Assembly: GCF_007474545.1 (NCBI RefSeq)
Contig: NZ_VKOG01000001.1
Span: 868,001-932,000, forward strand
Length of the DNA: 64,000 nt
Origin: Chryseobacterium binzhouense
GTDB lineage: Bacteria > Bacteroidota > Bacteroidia > Flavobacteriales > Weeksellaceae
Direction: 5' to 3'
The translations under genes and the position numbers were made by a program. Shown here piece after piece: positions 28,559 to 36,646 of this stretch. Below the pieces are notes generated by a model. That model was not told where the DNA came from. It was given only the letters and a program-made list of their open reading frames with translations, and did not search any database. The stretch's first letter is position 1. Every line of letters starts with the position of its first letter.

Positions 28559-29122
28559 ATGGTAGAAATCATAAAACAACCCTGGCCGTGGTATGTTGCC
28601 GGACCGTTAATCGGGCTTACCGTACCGGCTTTGCTCATTTTGGGCAACAAATCTTTCGGAATCAGTTCATCTCTAAGGCATATTTGTGCAGCCTGCATTC
28701 CTGCCAACATCGGCTTTTTCAAATACGACTGGAAAAAAGAACTCTGGAATTTATTTTTTGTCCTCGGCATTTTGCTGGGCGGCATTATCGCATCTCAATT
28801 TTTGATGAACCCCGGAGAAATAACGGTCAATACAAATCTGAAAACCGAACTTGCAACTTACGGCATTACCGATTACAGCAATCTCGTTCCTGTTCAGCTG
28901 ATGAATTTTGCGAGTCTTTTAACGCTTAAAGGTTTCATTACAATGGTTGTCGGCGGATTTTTGGTAGGTTTTGGAACCCGTTATGCAGGTGGTTGTACCA
29001 GCGGACACGCCATTATGGGATTGGCAAATCTGCAGTTACCATCGCTTATTGCGACAATATGCTTTATGGCAGGCGGTTTTTTAATGGCGAATGTTATTTT
29101 GCCGATAATTCTTTCACTTTAA
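28559..29122 (+). CDS. YeeE/YedE-type sulfur permease, first half
   Basis: 187 residues, four to five membrane spans, with the family signature [14 protein letters not shown] (Cys in GGC) about residue 146. YeeE/YedE (TsuA, PmpA/PmpB) proteins move thiosulfate or other sulfur species using conserved Cys residues. In this clade the transporter is split into two small genes; the second follows after 11 bp. The two spans after the first Pro-rich turn contain [12 protein letters not shown]. Preceded by its own copy of the locus operator. Confidence 0.85.
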   Translation: MVEIIKQPWPWYVAGPLIGLTVPALLILGNKSFGISSSLRHICAACIPANIGFFKYDWKKELWNLFFVLGILLGGIIASQFLMNPGEITVNTNLKTELATYGITDYSNLVPVQLMNFASLLTLKGFITMVVGGFLVGFGTRYAGGCTSGHAIMGLANLQLPSLIATICFMAGGFLMANVILPIILSL

Positions 29123-29133
29123 TTTTAAAAAAA

Positions 29134-29616
29134 ATGGCAACAGAAAAAGATATACGTCATCAGGACAGCGTTTGTACCAACGAAAGTCATCTGACGCACC
29201 AATGGTATTACAATCTGAAATACCTTGTAGTGGGTATTCTATTCGGGATTGTATTTGTAAAAGCAGAGATCATCAGTTGGTTCAGGATTCAGGAAATGTT
29301 TCGTCTGCAATCGTTTTTTATGTATGGTGTGATAGGAAGTGCAGTATTAACAGCGATGATTTCGGTTTTCATCATTAAAAAGTTCAATATTAAAACAATT
29401 TATGGAGAGAAGATCTCTATCGCATCGAAAAAATTCAATAAAGGTCAAATCTATGGAGGGCTGATTTTTGGATTTGGCTGGGCAATGACAGGTGCTTGTC
29501 CGGGACCGCTTTTCGCACAGATCGGAACAGGTGCTTTGGCAGTTGTGGTTACTTTGCTTAGTGCTATTTTCGGAACTTGGGTCTATGGATATTTGAGGGA
29601 TAAATTGCCCCATTGA
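29134..29616 (+). CDS. YeeE/YedE-type sulfur permease, second half
   Basis: 160 residues, start ATG at 29134 (the open frame extends upstream inside the previous gene but without support). Three to four spans; the signature GFGWAMTGACPGPLFAQIGTG carries the conserved Cys. It pairs with the preceding half to form one transporter, as in PmpA/PmpB. Substrate (thiosulfate, sulfite or persulfide) is inferred from the locus. Confidence 0.85.
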   Translation: MATEKDIRHQDSVCTNESHLTHQWYYNLKYLVVGILFGIVFVKAEIISWFRIQEMFRLQSFFMYGVIGSAVLTAMISVFIIKKFNIKTIYGEKISIASKKFNKGQIYGGLIFGFGWAMTGACPGPLFAQIGTGALAVVVTLLSAIFGTWVYGYLRDKLPH

Positions 29617-29626
29617 TTCTGCACTT

Positions 29627-29672
29627 ATGTAACAAAAGTAGCGGTATAGCATTGTGCAAAACCCGAAATTTG
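29627..29672 (+). promoter_or_regulatory. Sulfur-locus operator/promoter, copy 3 (main operon)
   Basis: An exact copy of the 20-mer at 29627-29646; TTTG of the -7 region at 29669-29672, 23 bp after the motif. It drives the 29714-33907 operon. Confidence 0.72.
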
Positions 29673-29713
29673 TACTATAAAATTAAAAAAGTATAACCCT
29701 AAAAGATTACATT

Positions 29714-31105
29714 ATGTTTTTTCAGCATATTTATGATAAAAGCCTTGCGCAGGCAAGTTATTTAATCGGATGTCAGGCAAAAGGCGAAGCCATTGTTATT
29801 GATGCCAAAAGAGATATTGACACCTATCTTCAGATTGCCAAAGAAAATAATCTGACAATCACACACATTTCCGAAACCCACATTCACGCCGATTTTTTGT
29901 CGGGTTCCAGAGAACTTGCAGAAGTAACGGGAGCTAAAATGTATCTTTCGGATGAAGGTGGGGAAGATTGGCAATATCAGTTTCCGCATATCGGATTAAC
30001 CAATGGAGACACTATCAAAGTCGGAAATTTAACTTTAAAAGTCATTCACACGCCGGGACATACGCCGGAAAGCATCAGCTTTTTATTGACCGATCATCCT
30101 GCAACGGACGAACCGGTAATGATTTTCACGGGAGATTTTGTTTTCGTCGGCGATATTGGAAGACCAGATCTATTGGAAAAAGCAGCAGGAATTACCGGAA
30201 CTCAGGAAAAAGGAGCGAAAGAAATGTTTCATTCTGTTCAGAATTTTAGCAAGTTGCCGGAATTTATTCAGGTGTGGCCAGGACACGGTGCAGGTTCGGC
30301 TTGCGGAAAAGCTTTAGGCGCAGTTCCGAGTTCTACTGTGGGATATGAAAAAATCAGAAACTGGGCTTTTCAGTATGAAGAAGACGAGGATGGTTTTGTA
30401 GAATACCTGTTGGAAGGACAGCCGGAACCTCCGAAATACTTCGCAATGATGAAGAAACTCAACAAAGTGGATAGACCTTTATTGACAGAAGTTCCAAAAC
30501 ATCCAAAACTTTCCAAAGAAGAATTTTTGAAAGCTTATCAAAACGGTGTTAAAATTATAGACACGAGAAATAAAGCAGATTTTGCCGATGGTTTTATACC
30601 AAACAGCATTAATATTCAGGGTAATAATTCGTTTTCTACCTGGATGGGATGGATGGTCAATTATTCTGAGTCGTTTATTTTAGTTGCGCACGAAGAACAA
30701 ATGGAAGATCTTACCCGAAAACTAATGAGAATCGGGATGGATCAGATGATGGGCTATATTGATGATGTGGAAAGTTTGGAATTTGAGTTACAGACTGCTG
30801 ATATTATTGATATTGAAGATTTCAAATCATATCTGAACAGAGATGATATTCAGGTGGTTGATGTAAGAAATAAAACCGAATATGACGCAGGACGTATTGA
30901 AAATGCTGAGAATGTCTTTGTGGGAACTTTAGTGGATAATCTGGATAAAATTTCCCGTGAAAAGCCAATCGTAATTCATTGCCAAAGTGGCGACAGAGCG
31001 GCGATTGCCTATTCTCTACTGAAGAAAAACGGTTTTGAGTACGTGAAAAATTTCTCCGGCGGAATGAAAGAATGGATGGAAAAAGCGAACCCTATAAAAA
31101 ATTAA
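29714..31105 (+). CDS. CstB-like persulfide dioxygenase-rhodanese fusion (1)
   Basis: 463 residues. An N-terminal metallo-beta-lactamase domain of the ETHE1/persulfide-dioxygenase type: THIHAD (55-60), HTPGHTPES, TGDFVFVGDIGRPD, WPGHGAGSACGK. A middle rhodanese fold (~265-360) without active-site Cys (FILVAHEEQME) and a C-terminal rhodanese with Cys in HCQSGDR (~422). This order, with a dead middle rhodanese, is that of CstB, which oxidises persulfides to thiosulfate/sulfite. First gene of an operon of seven closely spaced genes. Confidence 0.88.
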   Translation: MFFQHIYDKSLAQASYLIGCQAKGEAIVIDAKRDIDTYLQIAKENNLTITHISETHIHADFLSGSRELAEVTGAKMYLSDEGGEDWQYQFPHIGLTNGDTIKVGNLTLKVIHTPGHTPESISFLLTDHPATDEPVMIFTGDFVFVGDIGRPDLLEKAAGITGTQEKGAKEMFHSVQNFSKLPEFIQVWPGHGAGSACGKALGAVPSSTVGYEKIRNWAFQYEEDEDGFVEYLLEGQPEPPKYFAMMKKLNKVDRPLLTEVPKHPKLSKEEFLKAYQNGVKIIDTRNKADFADGFIPNSINIQGNNSFSTWMGWMVNYSESFILVAHEEQMEDLTRKLMRIGMDQMMGYIDDVESLEFELQTADIIDIEDFKSYLNRDDIQVVDVRNKTEYDAGRIENAENVFVGTLVDNLDKISREKPIVIHCQSGDRAAIAYSLLKKNGFEYVKNFSGGMKEWMEKANPIKN

Positions 31106-31106
31106 G

Positions 31107-31421
31107 ATGGATATTTTATCAATGTTATTCGGAAAAAAAGACAATGCAGCACTGGACAAAGCGTTGGAAGAAGGCGCTTTTTTGGTAGATGTAAGAACGA
31201 CCGGAGAATTTGCTTCGGGAAGTGCAGAAGGAGCTGTTAATATTCCTTTGGATGTTCTGAAAGATCAGATTTCCAAGTTCAGGAACAAGAAAAATATCAT
31301 CGTTTTCTGCAGAAGCGGAAATCGCAGCGCAATGGCAAAAGGCACATTGGAACGAAACGGATTCACAAATGTTCTCAACGGTGGCAGTGTACAGAATATG
31401 ATCAAACTTTTGGAACAATAA
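31107..31421 (+). CDS. Single-domain rhodanese
   Basis: 104 residues, cytoplasmic. LVDVRTTGEFASG and the active loop CRSGNRS with Cys68. A sulfur carrier/sulfurtransferase that probably passes sulfane sulfur to or from the CstB-like enzyme 1 bp upstream. Its stop overlaps the methyltransferase start (TAATG). Confidence 0.9.
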   Translation: MDILSMLFGKKDNAALDKALEEGAFLVDVRTTGEFASGSAEGAVNIPLDVLKDQISKFRNKKNIIVFCRSGNRSAMAKGTLERNGFTNVLNGGSVQNMIKLLEQ

Positions 31422-32032
31422 TGAAAGATTTTTGGGATGAAAGATACCGCCAGTCGGATTTTGTGTACGGAGATCAGCCTAATGTCTATTTTGAGGAAAA
31501 ATTGGCTGAACTCACTCCCGGAAAAGCTCTTTTTTCTGCTGAAGGAGAGGGCAGGAATGCTGTATACGCCGCAACTCAGGGTTTTGAAGTCGAAGCTTTT
31601 GACCAAAGTGAAGAAGGCAAAAAGAAAGCGATGAAACTTGCTGAAAAGAAATCTATGAAAATAAATTATACAACGGTTTCGGCAGATACAATAAGTTATG
31701 AAAAAGAAAGTTTTGACCTTTTAGTAATGGTATTTGCCCATTTTCCTGAAACATTTAGACGGGATTTGCACAGACGGTTTTCATCGCTCGTGAAGAAAGG
31801 CGGTAAAATTATTCTGGAAGGTTTCAGTAAAGAGCATTCTAAATTTCAAGACGAAAATCTAAATGCAGGCGGACCAAAAAATTTGGAAATGCTTTATGAT
31901 CTGGAGGAATTGAAAGCTGATTTTTTAGATTTCGATTTTCAGGAAGCATATATTTCCGAAACCGTACTGAATGAAGGTGCTTATCATCAGGGAAAAGCTT
32001 CGGTTGTACGCTTATTTGGTACAAAAAAATAA
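31421..32032 (+). CDS. Class I SAM methyltransferase, TehB/thiol-methyltransferase-like
   Basis: 203 residues: the N-terminal FWDERYRQSDFVYGDQPNVYF, typical of thiopurine/TehB-type enzymes, then LFSAEGEGRNAVYAA (motif I), EAFDQSEEG and FDLLVMVFAHF. Within a sulfur-detoxification operon, S-methylation of sulfide or thiols is a reasonable guess, not shown. Overlaps the rhodanese gene by one base. Confidence 0.75.
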   Translation: MKDFWDERYRQSDFVYGDQPNVYFEEKLAELTPGKALFSAEGEGRNAVYAATQGFEVEAFDQSEEGKKKAMKLAEKKSMKINYTTVSADTISYEKESFDLLVMVFAHFPETFRRDLHRRFSSLVKKGGKIILEGFSKEHSKFQDENLNAGGPKNLEMLYDLEELKADFLDFDFQEAYISETVLNEGAYHQGKASVVRLFGTKK

Positions 32033-32040
32033 AGAAAAGT

Positions 32041-32274
32041 ATGGATAATTTATTTAAAAACTGGAACTTTGTAAGACTGCTTCGTTTGGCAATGGGAGTT
32101 TTCCTTGTAGTAGAAGCCGTACAATCTGGAATGTGGATTTTAGTAGCTGTCGGAACAGTTTTTGTGGTAATGCCATTATTGAATATCGGCTGTTGTGCTG
32201 CGGTAAATTGTTCGGTATCAACTCGTGATCCAAAAAACAGCAGTGATGAAGTACATTATGAGGAAATTAAATAA
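32041..32274 (+). CDS. DUF2892 (YgaP-like) membrane protein
   Basis: 77 residues with two spans (LRLAMGVFLVVEAVQSGMW, LVAVGTVFVVMPLLNIGCC) and a Cys cluster GCCAAVNC. The same inner-membrane domain is fused to rhodanese in YgaP, where sulfur moves at the membrane; here it is separate but within the rhodanese operon, so it probably serves the same partner. 8 bp after the methyltransferase. Confidence 0.8.
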   Translation: MDNLFKNWNFVRLLRLAMGVFLVVEAVQSGMWILVAVGTVFVVMPLLNIGCCAAVNCSVSTRDPKNSSDEVHYEEIK

Positions 32275-32286
32275 AAATTGAGAAAA

Positions 32287-32583
32287 ATGAATAAATTTCA
32301 GGAACTAATCAGTCAGGAGAAACCCGTATTGGTAGATTTCTTTGCAGAATGGTGCGGTCCGTGCAAAATGCAGGCTCCCATTCTTCAGGATCTCAAAAAA
32401 AATATAGGAGATGCAGCAAGTATCGTTAAAATTGACATTGATAAAAATCAGGCAATTGCTGTACAGTTTGGAATCAGAAGTGTTCCGACTCTGATGATTT
32501 TTAAAAAAGGTGAAGTGAAATGGAAACAATCTGGTGTTTTTCAGGCAGATGAACTGGAAAGATTAATTAAACAAAACATCTAA
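32287..32583 (+). CDS. Thioredoxin
   Basis: 98 residues, start ATG at 32287 (a TTG at 32278 is also in frame). Active site AEWCGPC (20-26), then KIDIDKNQAIAVQFGIRSVPT with the cis-Pro. No signal peptide, so cytoplasmic; likely reduces the sulfurated Cys residues of the rhodaneses or the persulfide products. Ends directly before the next start codon. Confidence 0.92.
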   Translation: MNKFQELISQEKPVLVDFFAEWCGPCKMQAPILQDLKKNIGDAASIVKIDIDKNQAIAVQFGIRSVPTLMIFKKGEVKWKQSGVFQADELERLIKQNI

Positions 32584-33294
32584 ATGTATAAAAACCTAAT
32601 CGTTTTATTTTTTGTCATCCTATTGACAGGTTGTGGAAAAGCTCAGAATAATGGCGAAAGCAATCTTTCTGCTACAGAATTTTCTAAAAAATTAAACCAG
32701 ACCAAAGATGCACAGTTGGTAGATGTGAGAACACCGGGAGAATTCTGGAACGGACATTTGAAAAACGCAATGAACATCGACTGGAATGCCGATGATTTCG
32801 CTGAAAAAGCAAAAGCTTTAGACAAAGAGAAACCTGTTTTTCTGTACTGTATGAGCGGACCTAGAAGTACGGCTGCAGCGGCAAAACTTCAGGAGATGGG
32901 TTTTAAAAATGTGTATGAAATGCAGGGCGGAATGATGAAATGGAGAAATGCAAATCTTCCGGAAATCAAGGCTTCTACTTCCGCAGGAATGAGCCTTTCT
33001 CAATACCATGAATTGCTGAAAAGCGATACGCCGGTTTTGGTAGATTTCTATGCAGAATGGTGTGCTCCGTGCAAAAAAATGGAGCCGTATCTTACGAAAA
33101 TGTCCACCGAAATGCCTGATAAGGTGAAAATTATCAGAATTAATGCTGATGAAAATACAGAACTTTGCAAAACATTAAATGTTTCTGCACTTCCTGTTTT
33201 AAAACTTTATAAAAATGATCAGTTAGTCTGGGATAACCTGGGTTTTGCCGGCGAAGAGCAGGTAAAAGCGCAATTGCTACAGATAAAAAATTGA
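32584..33294 (+). CDS. Rhodanese-thioredoxin fusion lipoprotein
   Basis: 236 residues. Lipobox ILLTGC (Cys17) places it outside the cytoplasmic membrane. Residues ~30-125 are a rhodanese with Cys89 (YCMSGPRS); residues ~140-236 a thioredoxin with WCAPC (159-163). The fusion links a sulfane-sulfur carrier to a disulfide reductase in the periplasm. It follows the cytoplasmic thioredoxin without a gap and precedes a membrane TlpA-type protein, suggesting an envelope sulfur relay. Confidence 0.88.
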   Translation: MYKNLIVLFFVILLTGCGKAQNNGESNLSATEFSKKLNQTKDAQLVDVRTPGEFWNGHLKNAMNIDWNADDFAEKAKALDKEKPVFLYCMSGPRSTAAAAKLQEMGFKNVYEMQGGMMKWRNANLPEIKASTSAGMSLSQYHELLKSDTPVLVDFYAEWCAPCKKMEPYLTKMSTEMPDKVKIIRINADENTELCKTLNVSALPVLKLYKNDQLVWDNLGFAGEEQVKAQLLQIKN

Positions 33295-33298
33295 TAAT

Positions 33299-33907
33299 TT
33301 GGAAAAATTTAAAATATGGTTTCGGAAAAACTGGAGTACAACGATTCTGGTTCTAGTATTTATCGTATTGCTGGTAAGTCCGGATGCAAAAGCCTGGCTG
33401 ATGAGACAGATTATTTCAACTGGTCTTCTGAATTCAAAGATTGAAAAAAAGAAAGCAGAACCAAGTTCTGAGTCGAGTTCTTTAGCCATCACTGAAAATT
33501 TCAGCATCAGAAACGAAAAAGGAGAAGTTATCAATACTTCTGAACTCAAAGGAAAAGTGGCTTTCATTAATTTTTGGGCATCGTGGTGTCCGCCTTGCCG
33601 GGCGGAATTTCCATCAATTCAGAAGTTTTACAATCAATATAAATCAAATAAAGATTTGGTTTTTCTAACGGTAAATTTGGATGAAAAGCCTGCTGTAGGT
33701 AAAATGTATCTCGAAAAAGAACAGTTTACAGTGCCATTTTTAGTTCCGGAAGGTTCTATTCCGTCTTCATTTTTTAATGGCTCACTTCCTACGACGGTAG
33801 TTTTGGATAAATCGGGAAAAATCAGGATGCATCACGCAGGAATGGCAGATTACAGCAAAGATTCTTTCTATAAAGAGATTGATCAACTTTTAAATGAACA
33901 TCTTTGA
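33299..33907 (+). CDS. Membrane-anchored TlpA-like thiol:disulfide protein
   Basis: TTG is the only usable start (33299); the first in-frame ATG lies behind the membrane anchor. An N-terminal anchor (WSTTILVLVFIVLLVS) precedes a TlpA/ResA-like thioredoxin fold with WCPPC (96-100) and LPTTVVLDKSGKI. It probably keeps the fused rhodanese-thioredoxin reduced in the periplasm. Last intact gene of the operon, 4 bp after the lipoprotein. Confidence 0.85.
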   Translation: MEKFKIWFRKNWSTTILVLVFIVLLVSPDAKAWLMRQIISTGLLNSKIEKKKAEPSSESSSLAITENFSIRNEKGEVINTSELKGKVAFINFWASWCPPCRAEFPSIQKFYNQYKSNKDLVFLTVNLDEKPAVGKMYLEKEQFTVPFLVPEGSIPSSFFNGSLPTTVVLDKSGKIRMHHAGMADYSKDSFYKEIDQLLNEHL

Positions 33908-33911
33908 CAAT

Positions 33912-34038
33912 ATGATAAAAGTAATGATTTTGTCTGTTTTCCTGATCGCCTTCACAAGTTTTTCCCCAAGATAAAACCGTTTGTGAATCTGTAATTCGCA
34001 AGGGTTCATATTTAAATTTATTTATAAGTCAATATTAA
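33912..34038 (+). pseudogene. Short secreted peptide gene, apparently frameshifted
   Basis: The ATG at 33912 opens MIKVMILSVFLIAFTSFSP-R-stop (20 residues). If one C of the CCCC run at 33964-33967 is removed, the frame continues after the usual cleavage motif SFSQ-DK to a stop at 34036-34038 (41 residues). A signal peptide that fits exactly across the shift suggests a real gene with a lesion or a sequencing error. Confidence 0.4.
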
Positions 34039-34085
34039 CTATTTTTGTGTCAGAGATTTTTTAATTAAATACATTACTATAAAAC

Positions 34086-34718
34086 ATGCAGCCCTCCATA
34101 CTTGCTTCAGAATTCACTTCTTCACCTGAATTGCTTGAAAAACTCTATAAGTATGGAGTAACAAAAACCTATCAGGAAGGAGATGTAATTTTAGATGAAA
34201 ATTCATCTATCCGTTCCATTCCTATTGTGATGAAAGGGATGATGAAAGTCATTCGTACGGAAGAAGACGGACGCGAAATTCTCTTGTATTACATCAAAGC
34301 AGGGGAAAGCTGCATCATGTCTTTTCTTGGTGGTATGCACAATGAAAAAAGCATCGTAAAAGCCGAAGTAGAAGAAGATACGGAAATTCTTTTTCTGCCT
34401 GTTGATAAAGTTTCGCTCTTTATCAAAGAATATCCGGAATGGCTGGATTATATTTTCAGACTCTATCATAAAAGGTTTGAAGAACTGTTGGATATTATCA
34501 ACGCTATTGCATTCAAAAAAGTAGATGAAAGATTATTGAATCTTCTTCATAAAAAATCTGAGAATCTTAATTCAAAAACCATTAATGTCACCCACGAACA
34601 ACTTGCCAACGAACTCGGTACGGCAAGAGTTGTTGTTTCAAGACTCCTCAAACAGCTTGAGGATTCAGGGAAACTTATGCTCGGACGAAATAAAATCACG
34701 CTTTCAGGTAATCCTTAG
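34086..34718 (+). CDS. Crp/Fnr family transcriptional regulator
   Basis: 210 residues: a cyclic-nucleotide-binding-type beta-barrel (~25-120), dimer helix and Crp-type winged helix with recognition helix TARVVVSRLLKQLEDSG (~175-192). No N-terminal Cys set for an iron-sulfur cluster is visible, so it is not a classical Fnr. It lies inside the sulfur locus, between the main operon and the second CstB-like gene, and is the natural candidate to bind the repeated operator (inference). Its own promoter lacks that operator. Confidence 0.9.
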   Translation: MQPSILASEFTSSPELLEKLYKYGVTKTYQEGDVILDENSSIRSIPIVMKGMMKVIRTEEDGREILLYYIKAGESCIMSFLGGMHNEKSIVKAEVEEDTEILFLPVDKVSLFIKEYPEWLDYIFRLYHKRFEELLDIINAIAFKKVDERLLNLLHKKSENLNSKTINVTHEQLANELGTARVVVSRLLKQLEDSGKLMLGRNKITLSGNP

Positions 34719-35150
34719 ACTTTCTGTAACAAATTAGCAATATATCTTTCCGAAATTCAATTTCGGGTACATCGCCTCGGCTTCAATAGAAATTTTATTT
34801 GGCTTAATTTGCGGTAGCGGAAATATTATTAGCTTTCCTATTTTTTGTTTATATTTTTTGTTAGACGTGTTTTAGCGACATCACTTTTAGATAGGCTTAG
34901 TACGACTTATGATTATTCCTGTTATTGTCTATTCTAAAAAATCCAGTCTGTGTTCCCGTTTTTTCCGTTTTACTTTATAAATAGAGAACTATTCATGCAG
35001 GATTGCGAAAGATTCAGTATTAAAAAGCATCAATATTGCCCAGCATAATGAAAATTAATTAATAGTTCTTTTATAAAGATTATCTGCTTTATGAACTTAA
35101 AACAACGAAAGTCAAAAACTCTGGCAAATTTTAAAAAATAGAAGTCTTTT
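34719..35150 (+). pseudogene. Decayed tauE copy with its operator and downstream repeat
   Basis: A degenerate operator CTGTAACAAATTAGCAATA (34724-34742), then GGGTACATCGCCTCGGCTTC (from ~34765) matching the start of tauE, AATTTGCGGTAGCGGAAATA (GLIGGGGS region), a deletion, ATGATTATTCCTGTTATTG (~34909, the FMIIPALV region) and a decayed form of the repeat at 28366-28470. No open frame survives. It is clearly homologous to the intact locus 7 kb upstream, so this part was duplicated once. Confidence 0.65.
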
Positions 35151-35196
35151 ATGTAACAAAAGTAGCGGTATATAAAATCTCAAACTCAGAAATTTG
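35151..35196 (+). promoter_or_regulatory. Sulfur-locus operator/promoter, copy 4 (second CstB-like gene)
   Basis: An exact copy of the 20-mer at 35151-35170, TTTG at 35193-35196 (23 bp after the motif), gene start at 35233. Confidence 0.72.
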
Positions 35197-35232
35197 TATC
35201 AGAAAAATAATTAAAATTTAAAATCATAAAAA

Positions 35233-36645
35233 ATGAAAATAGAACAGATTTATACAGGATGTCTTGCACAAGGTGCATATTATATCGTTTCAAATGGTGA
35301 AGCAGCAATTATAGATCCATTAAGAGAAACGCAGCCTTATATTGAAAGATTGAAAAAAGATGATGTTACTCTTAAATATATTTTTGAAACACATTTTCAT
35401 GCAGATTTTGTAAGCGGACATTTGGATTTAAGCAGAAAAACAACAGCACCTATCGTTTATGGACCGACTGCAAAACCAGAATTTGAAGCCATTGTTGCAG
35501 AGGATAATCAGGTTTTTGAGATCGGAAATATCACCATAAAAGTTCTTCATACACCTGGTCATACAATGGAAAGTTCATCATTTCTTCTTATTGACGAATA
35601 TGGCAAAGAGAAAGCATTATTTAGTGGAGATACTTTATTTTTAGGAGATGTAGGCCGTCCCGATTTGGCTCAGAAAGCAGCCAACATGACACAGGAAGAA
35701 CTGGCTGGTTTACTATACGATAGTTTGTATCAGAAAATTTTGCCACTTGATGATAATATTACCGTTTATCCGGCTCACGGAGCAGGTTCAGCATGCGGGA
35801 AAAATATGCAGAAAGAAACGGTAGATTCATTAGGAAATCAAAAGAAAACCAATTATGCGCTCAATCAGAAAGATAAGCAAAGTTTCATCAAAGCGGTTAC
35901 AGACGGACTTCTTCCGCCACCTGCTTACTTCGGGATGAACGTGGCAATGAATAAAAAAGGCTATGACAATTTTGATGAGGTATTATCCAAAGGTTTGCAA
36001 GCACTTTCTCCAGATGAATTTGAAGAAACGGCAGCACATTCCGGAGCTTTGGTGTTAGACGTGAGAAATGATGAAGATTTTGCGAGGGGATTTGTTCCGC
36101 AATCCGTTAATATCGGTCTGAACGGAGATTTTGCACCTTGGGTCGGCGCTTTGATTGTGGATGTGAAACAGCCAATTCTTCTCATAACCAATAAAAATGA
36201 AGAAGAGGAAACTGTGACCCGATTAAGTCGTGTAGGATTCGATAATGTTCTTGGATTTTTAAAAGGCGGATTTGGAGCGTGGAAAAATAGCGGAAAAGAA
36301 ACCGATTTCGTAAAAAGAATTTCAGCACAACAATTGGAGGATGAAATTAAAGAAAAAGAAGTCAACATCATTGATGTGAGAAAAGAAAGTGAGTATAATG
36401 CAGAACACTTAGATGGAGCATACAACAAACCTTTAGCTTATATCAATAATTGGATACATCATATCAATCCGGAAGAACATTTTTATCTGCATTGTGCAGG
36501 AGGTTACAGAAGCATGATGGCAGCAAGTATTCTACAAGCAAGAGGTTACAGAAATTTTACAGAAATAGAAGGCGGATTTAACGAAATTTCCAAAACAGAA
36601 CTTCCGAAAAGTGATTTTGTTTGTCAAAGTAAAGTTTTAAAATAA
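35233..36645 (+). CDS. CstB-like persulfide dioxygenase-rhodanese fusion (2)
   Basis: 470 residues with the same three-part layout as the 29714 gene but clearly diverged: THFHAD (53-58), HTPGHTMES, SGDTLFLGDVGRPDL, YPAHGAGSACGK; a middle rhodanese fold without Cys (PILLITNKNEEEE) and a C-terminal rhodanese with Cys in HCAGGYRS (~421). The active-site loop differs (CAGGYRS against CQSGDRA), so the two paralogues may prefer different sulfur substrates. Monocistronic, under its own operator copy. Confidence 0.88.
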   Translation: MKIEQIYTGCLAQGAYYIVSNGEAAIIDPLRETQPYIERLKKDDVTLKYIFETHFHADFVSGHLDLSRKTTAPIVYGPTAKPEFEAIVAEDNQVFEIGNITIKVLHTPGHTMESSSFLLIDEYGKEKALFSGDTLFLGDVGRPDLAQKAANMTQEELAGLLYDSLYQKILPLDDNITVYPAHGAGSACGKNMQKETVDSLGNQKKTNYALNQKDKQSFIKAVTDGLLPPPAYFGMNVAMNKKGYDNFDEVLSKGLQALSPDEFEETAAHSGALVLDVRNDEDFARGFVPQSVNIGLNGDFAPWVGALIVDVKQPILLITNKNEEEETVTRLSRVGFDNVLGFLKGGFGAWKNSGKETDFVKRISAQQLEDEIKEKEVNIIDVRKESEYNAEHLDGAYNKPLAYINNWIHHINPEEHFYLHCAGGYRSMMAASILQARGYRNFTEIEGGFNEISKTELPKSDFVCQSKVLK

Positions 36646-36646
36646 A

